Under the pieces are notes generated by a model. That model ran no database searches. It was not told the origin of the DNA and was given only the letters and a program-made list of their open reading frames with translations. A program made the translations under genes and the position numbers. Below, one piece after another: positions 25,630 through 35,305 of a stretch of 64,000 nt of DNA. Numbering within the stretch: position 1 is the first letter of the stretch; every line of letters starts with the position of its first letter. The stretch spans positions 868,001 to 932,000 of the forward strand of contig NZ_CP065373.1 of the NCBI RefSeq assembly GCF_015710575.1, read 5' to 3'. Source of the stretch: Mycolicibacterium mengxianglii (GTDB lineage: Bacteria > Actinomycetota > Actinomycetes > Mycobacteriales > Mycobacteriaceae).

Positions 25630-27366
25630 ATGGGATTTCTGAAGCAGAACACTCCCCAGGTCGACCTCGAGGAGTGGAACAAAGGCACCCGCGCCGAGAA
25701 GATCATTCCGATGGCCAGGCACTGGGCCGAGGTCGGGTTCGGCACCCCGGTGGCATTGCACCTGTTCTACGTCGCCAAGATTGCTGCCTACATTCTCGGC
25801 GCCTGGCTGATCGTGCTGACCACCACCGGGATCGACGGCTTCACCAACGTCGCCCAGTGGTACGCCGAGCCGATCGTCTTCCAGAAGGTCGTGCTCTACA
25901 CGATGCTGTTCGAGGTCGTCGGCTTCGGTTGCGGTTTCGGACCGCTGAACAATCGGTTCTTTCCGCCGATGGGATCGATCCTGTACTGGCTGCGGCCCGG
26001 CACCATCCGACTGCCACCGTGGCCGAACCGGATCCCACTTACCAAGGGCGACAGACGTACTGCGTTCGACGCGGCGGTGTACGGGGCGCTGCTGGTGGTA
26101 TTGCTGGTCGCGCTGTTCTCCGACGGGACAGGACCGGCAGCGGGCACCGAGGTAGGTGTGCTGCCTGCGTGGCAGCTCTGGACCGTCCTGGGGTTGTTGG
26201 CGCTGATCGGCCTCCGGGACAAGGTGATCTTCCTGGCCGCTCGCGGTGAGGTGTACGGCTCACTCACGGTGGCCTGCCTGCTGGCCTCCCACAGCGTCGT
26301 CGACATGATCGTCGCCGCCAAGCTGGTCTGCCTCGTCATCTGGCTCGGCGCGGCCACCTCGAAGCTCAACAAGCACTTCCCGTTCGTCATCTCCACGATG
26401 ATGAGCAACAACCCGGTGTTCCGGCCGCGTTGGATCAAACGGCGCTTCTTCGAGCACTTTCCCGACGACCTGCGCCCGGGGCGGGCGTCGCGATTCCTGG
26501 CGCACTTCTCCACCGCGATCGAGGGCCTGGTCCCGCTGGTGCTGTTCTTCTCCCACGGCGGCTGGGCAGGGGGGATCGCGGCATTCGTCATGCTGTGCTT
26601 CCACTTCGGGATCTTGTCTTCAATCCCGATGGGAGTGCCGCTGGAGTGGAACGTCTTCATGATGTTCTCCGTGGTGGCACTGTTCGTCGGCCACCCCGAT
26701 ATCGGCCTGGGCGACATGACCAGCCCGCTGCCCATCCTGCTGTTCGTCGTTGTTGCGGGCACCGTCGTGCTGGGAAACCTGTTCCCGCGCAAAGTGTCCT
26801 TCCTTCCTGGCATGCGTTACTACGCCGGGAACTGGGACACCTCGCTGTGGTGCCTCACGCCCTCAGCCGACGCGAAGATCGCCAAGAACATCGTCGCGAT
26901 CGCCAGCATGCCGGCTGCCCAGCTCGAGAAGTTCTACGGCAGCAAGGAAGCCGCGCAGATCCCGATGTACATGGGTTATGCCTTCCGGGCGTTCAACACT
27001 CACGGGCGGGCGCTGTTCACGCTGGCGCACCGCGCGATGGCCGGGCACAACGAGGACGACTACACCCTCACCGACGGTGAGCGCATCGTGTCCACGGCGA
27101 TCGGCTGGAACTTCGGCGACGGCCACATGAGCAACGAGCAACTCGTCGCCGCACTGCAGCAGCGCTGCGGGTTCGAGCCGGGTGAGGTGCGCATCGTCAT
27201 GCTCGACGCACAACCCATCCACCGGCAGACCCAGCAGTACCGCCTGGTCGATGCGGCGACGGGGGAGTTCGAAAGCGGCTACGTCGACGTCGCCGACATG
27301 GTGACCCGCCAGCCGTGGGACGACACCGTGCCGGTGCACGTGCTGCGCAGCAGCACATTACGGTGA
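25630..27366 (+). CDS. DUF3556 family multispan membrane protein
   Basis: A 578-residue integral membrane protein with about nine or ten hydrophobic segments in its first 400 residues, for example VALHLFYVAKIAAYILGAWLIVL, YGALLVVLLVALF and LPILLFVVVAGTVVLGNLF. A soluble C-terminal domain of about 160 residues follows (TSLWCLTPSADAKIAKNIV onward). The family is annotated DUF3556 in mycobacteria and has no established activity. The ATG at 25630 comes directly after a KstR operator, so the gene should be induced by sterols. A role in sterol uptake or handling is therefore inferred. It converges with an SDR gene. Confidence 0.8.
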   Translation: MGFLKQNTPQVDLEEWNKGTRAEKIIPMARHWAEVGFGTPVALHLFYVAKIAAYILGAWLIVLTTTGIDGFTNVAQWYAEPIVFQKVVLYTMLFEVVGFGCGFGPLNNRFFPPMGSILYWLRPGTIRLPPWPNRIPLTKGDRRTAFDAAVYGALLVVLLVALFSDGTGPAAGTEVGVLPAWQLWTVLGLLALIGLRDKVIFLAARGEVYGSLTVACLLASHSVVDMIVAAKLVCLVIWLGAATSKLNKHFPFVISTMMSNNPVFRPRWIKRRFFEHFPDDLRPGRASRFLAHFSTAIEGLVPLVLFFSHGGWAGGIAAFVMLCFHFGILSSIPMGVPLEWNVFMMFSVVALFVGHPDIGLGDMTSPLPILLFVVVAGTVVLGNLFPRKVSFLPGMRYYAGNWDTSLWCLTPSADAKIAKNIVAIASMPAAQLEKFYGSKEAAQIPMYMGYAFRAFNTHGRALFTLAHRAMAGHNEDDYTLTDGERIVSTAIGWNFGDGHMSNEQLVAALQQRCGFEPGEVRIVMLDAQPIHRQTQQYRLVDAATGEFESGYVDVADMVTRQPWDDTVPVHVLRSSTLR

Positions 27367-27369
27367 GCC

Positions 27370-28017
27370 TCAGCCGGCGATGGCTTCGGCGATCGGGGTG
27401 TCGCCGTTGTTGAACTCGATGGTGCGACGGATCGTCGAGTCGTCGGCCAACACCGCCGCTGCGACCAGCGCGACGTCCTCGCGCGTCACCGCGCCGTCGG
27501 CGGCGTCCGGTCCGACCGTGATCCGTCCCGTCGCCGCGTCCAGTGTCAGCCTGCCGGGTCCCAGAATGGTCCAGTCCAACCCGCTGGCCCGCAGGTGGGC
27601 ATCGGCGGCCGCCTTCGCCTGCGCGTAGGCGTAGAACGAGTTGTCTTCGGAGACACCATGATCGGGTCCTGCGCCGAAGTAGGAGACCATGACGAAGCGA
27701 CGCGCCCCGGCCCGTTCTGCCGCATCGATCACCCGGATCGCGGCGTCGCGGTCGACGGAGTAGGTGCGCGCGGGGTCGCCGCCGCCGGCGCCTGCGGCGA
27801 ACACCACCGCGTCGTGATCTGCCAGCAACCCGGCCAGTGCGTCGGTGTCGAGGCTTTCGATATCGGCTACCAGCGGTTCGGCGCCGGTGGCTGCCACGTC
27901 GTCGGCGTGCTCGGGGTTGCGGAACACCGAGGTCACCGTGTGCCCGTCGGCCGTGAGGTTCCGGGCCAGATGAAGTGCGACCTTGCCGTGGCCGCCGATG
28001 ATGGCGATGCGTGACAT
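27370..28017 (-). CDS. NAD(P)-binding atypical SDR
   Basis: A 215-residue Rossmann protein of the atypical SDR (SDR_a5/NmrA-like) type. The nucleotide motif IIGGHGKVALHLA sits at the N-terminus, then VFAAGAGGG, MVSYFGAG and YAQAKAAADAHLRASGLDWTILGPGRL. The last element is the typical closing part of these dehydrogenase-like proteins, including the YxxxK positions. A GAGAGGACAGCA site precedes the ATG at 28015-28017. Substrate is unknown. It lies convergent to the DUF3556 gene and divergent from the thiolase, with 176 bases between the starts. Confidence 0.83.
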   Translation of the reverse strand: MSRIAIIGGHGKVALHLARNLTADGHTVTSVFRNPEHADDVAATGAEPLVADIESLDTDALAGLLADHDAVVFAAGAGGGDPARTYSVDRDAAIRVIDAAERAGARRFVMVSYFGAGPDHGVSEDNSFYAYAQAKAAADAHLRASGLDWTILGPGRLTLDAATGRITVGPDAADGAVTREDVALVAAAVLADDSTIRRTIEFNNGDTPIAEAIAG

Positions 28018-28146
28018 TGCTGTCCTCTCTGGGGCGCTTCGTGGTGCGTCGATGGTGCAGTCCGCACAACCCGAACATTGCGGGCCGGAATTCCGACCCC
28101 GCCGTTGGCGAGTACCCATTGCTGGTGTTATGAACGACGTGACAAA

Positions 28147-28162
28147 CCAACCACTTAGTTGG
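28147..28162. promoter_or_regulatory. Candidate operator upstream of thiolase
   Basis: CCAACCACTTAGTTGG is an imperfect palindrome with outer arms CCAAC and GTTGG, 31 bases before the thiolase ATG. A related CCCAACCAAC string occurs before mcr and before the SDR at 40703. It could be the site of a TetR-type regulator of beta-oxidation genes. The regulator is not identified. Confidence 0.35.
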
Positions 28163-28193
28163 GACGTGTTAGTGAGATCGGGAGGAGACATTC

Positions 28194-29351
28194 ATGGCTG
28201 AAGCCGTGATCGTGGAGGCTGTACGGTCCCCAGTCGGCAAGCGCAACGGCGGGCTGTCGGGGGTGCATCCGGGTGAGTTGTCGGCGCAGGTCCTCAACGG
28301 ACTGGCCGAGCGCGCCGGCATCGACCCCGAGATCGTCGACGACGTCATCTGGGGTTGTGTCATGCAGGCCGGCGAGCAGGCGCTCGATATCGCGCGCACC
28401 GCGGTACTGGCCGCCGGCTGGCCCGAGACGGTCCCGGGCGTGACCGTGGACCGCCAGTGCGGTTCCAGCCAGCAGTCGGTGCACTTCGCCGCTGCCGGTG
28501 TGGTGGCCGGCCATTACGACGTGGTGGTCGCCGGCGGTGTGGAGTCGATGTCTCGTACCCCGATGGGCTCCTCGCTGGCCAATGGTGGGCACCCCTACCC
28601 CGAGGCCTTCCGTAGCCGCTACACCCAGACTCCCAACCAGGGCATCGGCGCGGAGATGATCGCCTCCCAGTGGGGTTTCAGTCGCACAGACCTGGACCAG
28701 TTCTCGCTGGGGTCACACGAAAAGGCTGCAGCGGCACAGGATTCCGGTGTGTTTGATGACCAGATCGTCGGCATCAAAACCAAGGACGCCGACGGCAACG
28801 ATGTCGCGGTCACCAAGGACGAAGGCATCCGCCGCGGCGGTACGGTCGAGAAGATGGCGGGCATCAAGCCGGCATTCAAAGAAGACGGCGTGATCCACGC
28901 GGGCAATGCCTCGCAGATCTCCGACGGCTCGGCAGCGCTGCTGTTCATGTCGGCGGAGAAGGCCAAGTCGTTGGGGCTCAAGCCGATTGCGAAGGTGCAC
29001 ACCGCGGTGCTGGCCGGGGCAGACCCGGTGATCATGCTGACCGCACCGATTCCGGCCACTCAGAAAGCGCTCAAGCGCTCCGGTCTGTCGCTCGACGAGA
29101 TCGGCGTCTTCGAGGTCAACGAGGCGTTCGCGCCGGTGCCGTTGGCCTGGCTCAAGGACATCGGCGCCGACGAGAAGAAGCTGAACCCCAACGGTGGTGC
29201 CATCGCGCTGGGGCACCCGCTCGGCGGATCCGGCGCCCGCATCATGACGACCATGCTGTATCACATGCGGGACAAGGGAATTCAGTACGGTCTGCAGACC
29301 ATGTGTGAAGGTGGCGGCCAGGCCAACGCCACCATTCTGGAGCTGCTGTGA
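28194..29351 (+). CDS. Acetyl-CoA acyltransferase (thiolase family)
   Basis: A 385-residue thiolase that cleaves 3-ketoacyl-CoA with CoA in beta-oxidation. The acyl-accepting Cys is C89 in DRQCGSSQQ. The C-terminal His is H341 in GHPLGGSG and the second active Cys is C371 in CEGGGQAN. The NEAF motif (VNEAFAPVPLAW) and the GNASQISDG loop are present. Overall sequence is near the FadA5/FadA6 steroid-type thiolases, but chain or steroid specificity cannot be told from motifs. GGGAGGAG precedes the ATG. It is coupled to the crotonase gene by a GTGA overlap. Confidence 0.92.
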   Translation: MAEAVIVEAVRSPVGKRNGGLSGVHPGELSAQVLNGLAERAGIDPEIVDDVIWGCVMQAGEQALDIARTAVLAAGWPETVPGVTVDRQCGSSQQSVHFAAAGVVAGHYDVVVAGGVESMSRTPMGSSLANGGHPYPEAFRSRYTQTPNQGIGAEMIASQWGFSRTDLDQFSLGSHEKAAAAQDSGVFDDQIVGIKTKDADGNDVAVTKDEGIRRGGTVEKMAGIKPAFKEDGVIHAGNASQISDGSAALLFMSAEKAKSLGLKPIAKVHTAVLAGADPVIMLTAPIPATQKALKRSGLSLDEIGVFEVNEAFAPVPLAWLKDIGADEKKLNPNGGAIALGHPLGGSGARIMTTMLYHMRDKGIQYGLQTMCEGGGQANATILELL

Positions 29352-30145
29352 CCGAAACCCTGGCTCCCGGTGCACTTACCGAGCGGCGGGGCAACGTCCT
29401 GATCATCACGATCAACCGTCCCGAGGCGCGTAACGCCGTCAACGCCGCGGTGAGCACTGCCGTCGGCGATGCGCTGGCCGCCGCCCAGGCCGACCCCGAG
29501 GTGCGGGTGGTCGTCCTGACCGGGGCGGGGGACAAGTCGTTCTGCGCGGGCGCCGACCTGAAGGCGATCTCGCGGCGCGAGAACCTCTTTCACCCGGACC
29601 ACCCGGAGTACGGCTTCGCCGGCTATGTCAGCCATTTCATCGACAAGCCGACGATCGCGGCCGTCAACGGCACCGCGCTCGGCGGTGGTACCGAGTTGGC
29701 GCTGGCCAGTGATCTGGTGGTGGCCGAGGAGCGGGCGAAGTTCGGGCTGCCGGAGGTCAAGCGTGGGCTCATCGCCGCCGCGGGAGGTGTGTTCCGCATC
29801 GTCGATCAGTTGCCGCGCAAGGTGGGTCTGGAGTTGATCCTGACCGGTGAGCCGCTCAGTGCTGCGGACGCGCTGAAGTGGGGTCTGATCAACCAGGTGG
29901 TACCCGACGGCACAGTGGTGGACGCTGCGGTGGCTCTGGCAGAGCGGATCGCCGGAAACGCGCCGCTGGCGGTGCAGGCCAGCAAGCGGGTGGCCTATGG
30001 CGTCGACGACGGCGTGGTCACCGGTGAGGTGGACGGCTGGGCGCGCACCACCCGCGAGATGGTGGGGGTGTTCCGGTCCGAGGACGCCAAAGAAGGGCCG
30101 CTGGCCTTCGCGCAGAAGCGCCAGCCGGTCTGGAAGGCCCGCTAA
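29348..30145 (+). CDS. Enoyl-CoA hydratase (crotonase family)
   Basis: A 265-residue crotonase. Both catalytic glutamates are present: E116 in LGGGTELALASD and E136 in FGLPEVKRG, at the standard 20-residue spacing. The CoA-binding oxyanion segment is KSFCAGADLKAISR. It should hydrate 2-enoyl-CoA, the step before 3-hydroxyacyl-CoA oxidation and thiolysis, which suits its operon with the thiolase. The GTG start overlaps the thiolase stop. A strong hairpin follows its stop. Confidence 0.92.
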   Translation: MTETLAPGALTERRGNVLIITINRPEARNAVNAAVSTAVGDALAAAQADPEVRVVVLTGAGDKSFCAGADLKAISRRENLFHPDHPEYGFAGYVSHFIDKPTIAAVNGTALGGGTELALASDLVVAEERAKFGLPEVKRGLIAAAGGVFRIVDQLPRKVGLELILTGEPLSAADALKWGLINQVVPDGTVVDAAVALAERIAGNAPLAVQASKRVAYGVDDGVVTGEVDGWARTTREMVGVFRSEDAKEGPLAFAQKRQPVWKAR

Positions 30146-30161
30146 CCCCCGCTAACCCCCG

Positions 30162-30218
30162 CGAGCAGACGCAAACTCGAGTGATTCGGGCTCGAAAGCT
30201 CGAGTTTGCGTCTGCTCG
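30162..30218. terminator. Bidirectional hairpin between crotonase and fasciclin genes
   Basis: A perfect 20-base inverted repeat, CGAGCAGACGCAAACTCGAG and its complement, is separated by 17 bases. It sits between two convergent genes and can terminate both. The outer 11 bases of the stem recur at 61587-61644. Two CCGCTAACCC copies precede it. Confidence 0.8.
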
Positions 30219-30230
30219 GCAGGAAAAAAA

Positions 30231-31007
30231 TCAGGCAGGGGCTTCGGTGGGCGTGGCCTCGGCGGGCAGCGACTCGGTGGGCGCTGCCGGCGGGGTGGTC
30301 TCAGTCGGCGACGTGGTGGTCGTCTCGGAGGTGCTCGTCGGCGACGTCGTGGTGGTCGCAGTCCCGGGCAGCGCCTCGTTCGGGTTGAGCACGGTGTCGA
30401 TCATGTAGATCTTGGCGCTCGCCGCGGTGATGCCGCCGCAGACCACCTTGGCGACGTCGTCGACCTTGATGTTGTCGCCGCTACCGGTGATCGTCAGCTG
30501 GGCGCCCTGCTGCGAGGTCAGCTTGCCCTCGATGGTGTCGGGGCCCAGATAGCCCAGCGCCATGTGGTAATACAGCACGCTGGTCAGCTCTTCAGGGTTG
30601 TTCTTGAGCGACTCGAGCTCGCCCGGATCCAGCTTCGCGAACGCCGCATCGGTGGGGGCGAAGACGTTGTAAGGGCCGTTGTCCAGCACGCCCACCAGGT
30701 TGACCGCGGGATTGACCTGACCGGAGATGGCCTGGCTGAAGGTGCTCAACTCCGGGATCGAAGCGATCGCCGCGGACGCGGTCTGCGTCATCATCGAGCT
30801 GAACGAGCCGGCGCCGGTGGGCGCGGCTTCCTTCAACGCACCGCACTCGGGGCCCTTCGGTTCAGGGACGTCCGAGGCGGCGACGGGGATCGGCGGCGGC
30901 GTGGGCGCCGGCGTCGGCTCGGCCAGAGCGCTCACCGCGGTGGGGATGGACAGGGCGATGGCAGCGATGGCTGCGGCTACACCGAAGGTCTTGGTACGAG
31001 TCGTCAC
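30231..31007 (-). CDS. Exported fasciclin (FAS1) domain protein
   Basis: A 258-residue secreted protein. Residues 1-30 form a signal peptide (VAAAIAAIALSIPTAVSALA). A Pro-rich linker precedes a FAS1 domain at about 60-205 with the motifs FSQAISGQVN, VGVLDNGPYNVFAPTDAAFAKL and the YMIDTVLNP ending. This matches the MPT70/MPT83 group of mycobacterial antigens. No lipobox is visible, so it is probably secreted rather than lipid-anchored. Unusually, the last 45 residues are a Thr/Pro/Ser tail (TTTTSPTSTSETTTTSP) that could be O-mannosylated. GAAAGGAG precedes the GTG start. Confidence 0.9.
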   Translation of the reverse strand: MTTRTKTFGVAAAIAAIALSIPTAVSALAEPTPAPTPPPIPVAASDVPEPKGPECGALKEAAPTGAGSFSSMMTQTASAAIASIPELSTFSQAISGQVNPAVNLVGVLDNGPYNVFAPTDAAFAKLDPGELESLKNNPEELTSVLYYHMALGYLGPDTIEGKLTSQQGAQLTITGSGDNIKVDDVAKVVCGGITAASAKIYMIDTVLNPNEALPGTATTTTSPTSTSETTTTSPTETTPPAAPTESLPAEATPTEAPA

Positions 31008-31158
31008 GTGCGGCTCCTTTCGCCTGATACGTCGTCGAACATTCGTCGGCCGTTACGCACAGAGGCTGTGGTTGATCGGTCGGCGAGACGCGACAAAAGC
31101 GCATCAAGCCAGCTCAGATCGTAAGCTCTGCCGTCCAGTCCCTCAAAAAGGGGCCTCA

Positions 31159-32451
31159 TCAGCGGGCGGGCTCGGGAGCCGGAATCGGGGCTGCCCGCCG
31201 CACCGACAAGCACAGCAGCGCCGCCGCGGCGCACAGCCCGGCCGCCAGGTAGAACGCCAGGTCGTAGTCGCCACGCAGGTCCCGCAGCCAGCCGGCGCCC
31301 GCGGCCGCAACCGCCGCGCCCAGTTGATGGGCGGCGAACACCCAGCCGAACACAATCGGCGTCTGCGACCCGAAATAGTTGCGGCACAACGCAATTGTCG
31401 GCGGCACGGTAGCCACCCAGTCGAGGCCGTAGAAGATGATGAACACCCAGGTGCCGGGATCGGCGTGCGGGGAAAGCAGTGCGGGCAGCAGCGTCAGTGA
31501 GATGCCGCGACCGGTGTAATAGACCACCAGCAGTAGCCGTGGGTCGACGCGGTCGGTGAGCCAACCGGAGAACACCGTGCCTGCGACGTCCATGACACCG
31601 ATGAGTGCCAGCAGGCCGGCGGCCACGGTGGTGGGCATGCCGTGGTCGTTGGCAGCCGGGATGAAGTGGGTGCCGATCAGCCCGTTGGTGGTCATCCCGC
31701 AGATGGCGAAGCTGCCGGCCAGCAACCAGAAGGCGGGCACCCGGGCGCCCACCAGCAAGCTGGAGAACGCCGCGGCGAAGCTCGAGCCCGGCGGTCGGGG
31801 TGCGGGACCGGTGTCGACGGCCGGCTCGCGACCGTAGGGGGTCAGGCCCTTGTCGTGCGGCCAGTTCCTCATCAACAGCACCACCGGTGGGATCACCACC
31901 AGTGCACCGGCCGCCACCAGCAGCGACGCCCATCGCCAGCCGTGCTGGGTGGTCACCGCGGCGACGGCGGGCAGGAAGATCAGCTGGCCCGTGGCACCCG
32001 CTGCTGTCAGCACCCCGGTGACCAGCCCGCGCTGCGCCTCGAACCACCGGGTGGCAATGGTCGCGACGAAGCCCATCGAGATGGCCCCGGTGCCGGCACC
32101 CACCAGCACGCCCCAGAACAGCACCAGTTGCCAGCTCGCGGTCATCGTCACGCTCAGTGCACTGCCTGCGGCGATCATGCCCAGGGCTCCGGTCAGCACC
32201 GGCCGGATCCCGAAACGGTCCATCAATGCGGCGGCGAACGGGGCGGTCAGGCCGAACAGCGTCATGTTCACCGCCATCGCCAGCCCCACCACCCCGTGTG
32301 ACCACCCGAATTCGTCGTGCAGCGGATTCATCATCACGCCGGGGACGGAACGGAACCCCGCGGCGCCGAGGATCGCGACGAAGCTGACGGCGGCCACCAC
32401 CCATGCCCAGTGCAGGCGGGGCGCGGTACCGGTGCGGGCGGTAACGGTCAC
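31159..32451 (-). CDS. MFS transporter (monocarboxylate-like)
   Basis: A 430-residue major facilitator with about twelve spans. The N-terminal half contains the motif-A-like ALMDRFGIRPVLTGALG loop, and the central loop (about 195-225) is Pro/Gly-rich. Overall it looks like the OFA/monocarboxylate-porter type MFS (GFRSVPGVMMNPLHDEFGWSHGVVGLAMA). Substrate is unknown. It is divergent from a GlxA-type AraC regulator with 82 bases between starts, so that regulator is a good candidate for its control. Confidence 0.85.
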   Translation of the reverse strand: MTVTARTGTAPRLHWAWVVAAVSFVAILGAAGFRSVPGVMMNPLHDEFGWSHGVVGLAMAVNMTLFGLTAPFAAALMDRFGIRPVLTGALGMIAAGSALSVTMTASWQLVLFWGVLVGAGTGAISMGFVATIATRWFEAQRGLVTGVLTAAGATGQLIFLPAVAAVTTQHGWRWASLLVAAGALVVIPPVVLLMRNWPHDKGLTPYGREPAVDTGPAPRPPGSSFAAAFSSLLVGARVPAFWLLAGSFAICGMTTNGLIGTHFIPAANDHGMPTTVAAGLLALIGVMDVAGTVFSGWLTDRVDPRLLLVVYYTGRGISLTLLPALLSPHADPGTWVFIIFYGLDWVATVPPTIALCRNYFGSQTPIVFGWVFAAHQLGAAVAAAGAGWLRDLRGDYDLAFYLAAGLCAAAALLCLSVRRAAPIPAPEPAR

Positions 32452-32533
32452 CGCACGACTATCGCCCGAGCCGCGGCTGCTCGCCTAGTGGCAACAGTGC
32501 CTATATTCGTCAAAAACATGCCATCATCGATGG

Positions 32534-33500
32534 ATGCCGGCGAAGCACCGTGTTGCAGTCCTGCTGCTCGACCCCGTGGTGGGGTTCGACGCGACGATCG
32601 CGCCGACGCTGTTGGGGGCGGCCACCGGTGCCGGCGGCGCACCGCTCTACGACGTGGTGACCTGCGGATTGACGCCGGCGCCGGTGCTGTCCACCAACGG
32701 TTTCGCTGTCGTGCCCCAGGCCGGTGCGGAGGCGCTTGCCACCGCAGACACCGTCGTGATCCCCGGCACCCACTATCGGCCGGCCCGCGTCGACGGCGTG
32801 TTGGGCCCCGACGCGGCGACCGCGCTGGCGTCGGTGCGGCCGGGTTGCCGGATGGTGTCCATCTGTACCGGCGCGTTCGTGCTGGCCGCCGCCGGTCTGC
32901 TCGATGGGCGCCCGGCCACCACCCACTGGCAGTACGCCGACGACTTGCGCGCGCTGTATCCGCAGGTGCATCTGGACGAGAATGTGCTGTTCGTCGACGA
33001 CGGGGACGTGCTCACGTCGGCTGGGCTGGCCGCCGGTCTCGACCTCTGCCTGCACATCATTCGTCGCGACCACGGTGCACAGGTGGCCAATGCCGTGGCC
33101 AGGTACTGCGTGGTTCCCCCGTGGCGTGAGGGTGGGCAGGCGCAGTTCATCGACCGGCATCTGCCGGCCGAGGACACCGCTTCGACCGCCGCCGCCCGCA
33201 CCTGGGCGTGTCAGCACCTGGTCCAGCCGCTGACCATCGGGACACTGGCCCGACGGGCGGAGATGAGCCCACGCACGTTCATCCGACGCTTCCAGGAGGA
33301 GACGGGCGAGTCGCCTGGTGCCTGGGTGCGGGCCCGGCGAATCGATCACGCCCGGGAGTTGCTCGAGCAACGCGATCTGCCGATCGACGAGATCGCGCGC
33401 CTGTCGGGGCTCGGCACCGGGGCGAATCTGCGTCACCATCTGCGCCGCGGTCTCGGCATGTCGCCGACGGCATATCGCAAGGTGTTCCAGGGGACGGCGC

Positions 33501-33526
<26 letters not shown>
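32534..33526 (+). CDS. GlxA-family AraC transcriptional regulator
   Basis: A 330-residue two-domain regulator. Residues about 5-185 form a DJ-1/PfpI glutaminase-like domain (HRVAVLLLDPVVGFDATI, VIPGTHY, MVSICTGAFVLAAAGLLDGR with a Cys in the elbow position). Residues about 220-320 are an AraC DNA-binding domain with two HTHs (LTIGTLARRAEMSPRTFIRRFQEETGESPGAWV and LPIDEIARLSGLGTGANLRHHLRRGLGMSPTAYR). The effector domain is probably a sensor, not an enzyme. It is divergent from an MFS gene, and its 3' end overlaps the convergent aldo/keto reductase by 26 bases. Confidence 0.9.
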
Positions 33527-34541
<1,015 letters not shown>

Positions 34542-34549
34542 CACTACTC

Positions 34550-34623
34550 CTTAATGGGACAATATTCCTGTTAGCGAACGGTAGCACCGGAGTGGTGATT
34601 AACGAAACTCCGATCCCATTAAG
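34550..34623. promoter_or_regulatory. Spaced inverted repeat in AKR/tetR promoter
   Basis: CTTAATGGGA (34550-34559) and its exact complement TCCCATTAAG (34614-34623) flank the divergent promoter, with 54 bases between them. Between them lie two related strings, TTAGCGAAC and TTAACGAAA. The layout suggests two operator half-sites or paired sites for the adjacent TetR protein. Binding is inferred. Confidence 0.4.
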
Positions 34624-34631
34624 CTTGTCGG

Positions 34632-35231
34632 GTGGCTACGTCTCGTCCCGGCGGCAGAACCGCCGCCGTTCGGTCGGCGGTGTTGCGCGCCGCAGGTGAT
34701 CTGCTGGTGGAACGCGGGCTCGCCGGGGCCGAACTCAGTGCGGTCGCCGAACGCGCAGGAGTCGGAAAGTCCACCGTGTACCGACGCTGGGGGACAGTGC
34801 CCGCGCTGGTGGCCGATCTGCTGACCGAGATGGCCGAGACGTCATTGCCGAGGGCGCATACCGGCACCCTGCGCGGCGATCTACTGGCCAACGCCGACCT
34901 GATCCGGCGCACTCTCGCCGACCCGCGCCAGGGCAGGCTGTTCAAAGCGATCATCGCTGCGGCGACCTGCGACGCTGAGACGGCAGCGGCCCTCTCGGGG
35001 TTTTATGAGTCGCGTCTGGTGGAACTGTCGCCAGTGGTGACCGACGGCATCTCCCGCGGTGAGGTACCGCCGGGCACCGACCCGGCCGACGTCATCCGCT
35101 ACATCTCGGCGCCGCTGTACTACCAGGCCCTGACCAGCACGACACGGCTGACCCGGGCGGATGCCGAGCGCGGAGTAGATGCTGCGCTGGCGGCCGCCCA
35201 GGCCGGGGTTTTCGTCCGCGGCCAGGCATAG
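34632..35231 (+). CDS. TetR-family transcriptional regulator
   Basis: A 199-residue regulator with HTH at about 15-60 (RSAVLRAAGDLLVERGLAGAELSAVAERAGVGKSTVYRRWGTVPALV) and a TetR_C_16-like effector domain with FYESRLVELSPVVTDGISRGEVPPGTDPADVIRYISAPLYYQAL. The start is GTG at 34632. It is divergent from the aldo/keto reductase across 90 bases containing inverted repeats, so local autoregulation and control of the reductase are likely. Confidence 0.88.
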   Translation: MATSRPGGRTAAVRSAVLRAAGDLLVERGLAGAELSAVAERAGVGKSTVYRRWGTVPALVADLLTEMAETSLPRAHTGTLRGDLLANADLIRRTLADPRQGRLFKAIIAAATCDAETAAALSGFYESRLVELSPVVTDGISRGEVPPGTDPADVIRYISAPLYYQALTSTTRLTRADAERGVDAALAAAQAGVFVRGQA

Positions 35232-35305
35232 CGCCCAGACGTCATCCGACCTGCCGTGTTCTAAGTCACGCAGTCCACTGCGGCGTGACGGGGTAAACCC
35301 CTTCG

